In this document: one piece after another, positions 14,449 to 14,589 of the stretch
Layout: each line of letters opens with the position of its first letter
How positions within the stretch are numbered: position 1 is the stretch's first letter
From: an uncultured bacterium
Lineage (GTDB): Bacteria > Hydrogenedentota > Hydrogenedentia > Hydrogenedentales > CAILVY01
Assembly: GCA_937951485.1 (NCBI GenBank)
Contig: CALEDJ010000035.1
Span: 1-14,589, forward strand
DNA length: 14,589 nt
Reading direction: 5' to 3'
Notes under the pieces: generated by a model
What the model saw: only the letters and a program-made list of their open reading frames with translations
Told to the model about the DNA's origin: nothing
Databases searched by the model: none
Translations under genes and position numbers: made by a program

Positions 14449-14589
14449 ATGGCGAAGGCGAAATTTGAGCGGACGAAGCCGCACGTGAACGTGGGGACGA
14501 TCGGCCACGTGGACCATGGGAAGACGACGCTGACGAGCGCGATTACGCGTGCCCTGGCGAAGCAGGGGAAGGCGAAGGTGATGGAGTTT
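14449..14589 (+). CDS. tuf: elongation factor Tu, N-terminal fragment (cut by window end)
   Basis: The first 47 codons are present. The product begins [20 protein letters not shown] and continues into [13 protein letters not shown]. The P-loop GHVDHGKT (residues 19-26) is the G1 GTP-binding motif of EF-Tu, which delivers aminoacyl-tRNA to the ribosome. The ATG at 14449 has GGAGG 11 bases upstream. No stop is reached, and the full protein would be about 395-400 residues. It follows the four tRNAs on the same strand and is probably co-transcribed with them, as in the E. coli tufB operon. Many bacteria have a second tuf in the str operon, so this may be one of two copies. Confidence 0.97.
   Translation, partial: MAKAKFERTKPHVNVGTIGHVDHGKTTLTSAITRALAKQGKAKVMEF

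Overview
The window is GC-rich bacterial DNA with two parts. Positions 378-13549 hold nine genes, all read leftwards on the minus strand. Positions 13910-14589 hold a rightward tRNA-tuf operon: tRNA-Thr(TGT), tRNA-Tyr(GTA), tRNA-Gly(TCC), tRNA-Thr(GGT), then the first 47 codons of EF-Tu. This is the same tRNA order as the E. coli thrU-tyrU-glyT-thrT-tufB unit. The two parts diverge from a roughly 360-base region that carries candidate promoters. Secreted PD40/hydrazine-synthase-alpha-like cytochromes and FGE-like fusions are, from memory, frequent in Planctomycetes, Lentisphaerae, Hydrogenedentes and relatives. I suspect such a lineage, but nothing here fixes the taxon.

The first part of the minus-strand block (13549 to 9674) looks like a sugar or polyol catabolic operon. 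It encodes a small VOC/glyoxalase-fold protein, a DhaK-type kinase subunit with the substrate-binding His, a DhaL-type ADP-binding subunit, an LsrF-type class I aldolase/thiolase with its catalytic Lys, and a cupin resembling D-lyxose isomerase that carries a twin-arginine signal. A consistent reading is isomerisation of an aldose to a ketose, phosphorylation by DhaKL, then aldol or thiolytic cleavage. The substrate is not known. DhaL and the aldolase overlap by 8 bases. DhaK and DhaL are separated by about 300 bases holding a perfect 40-base inverted repeat.

The second part (9528 to 378) encodes exported cytochromes. Two tandem paralogues have the layout of the hydrazine synthase alpha subunit: helical N-terminus, propeller, then two CxxCH hemes. 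One is fused to a formylglycine-generating-enzyme-like domain that lacks the catalytic cysteines. Next comes a YVTN beta-propeller joined to a two-heme peroxidase-like cytochrome, which resembles the beta and gamma subunits of hydrazine synthase joined in one chain. The last gene is a large Rid/YjgF-family protein. The architecture recalls hydrazine synthase, but the axial tyrosine of the alpha heme site, as I remember it, is missing. I treat this as a relative of unknown reaction, not as evidence of anammox.

Repeats lie in most of the larger gaps: hairpin-rich REP-like DNA at 1-86, a palindrome plus 40-base-spaced repeat at 9558-9630, and the 40-base inverted repeat at 11982-12152. The stretch 87-377 holds no gene that I can support. 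The 214-base gap 1515-1728 holds only a small hairpin and a doubtful mini-ORF.
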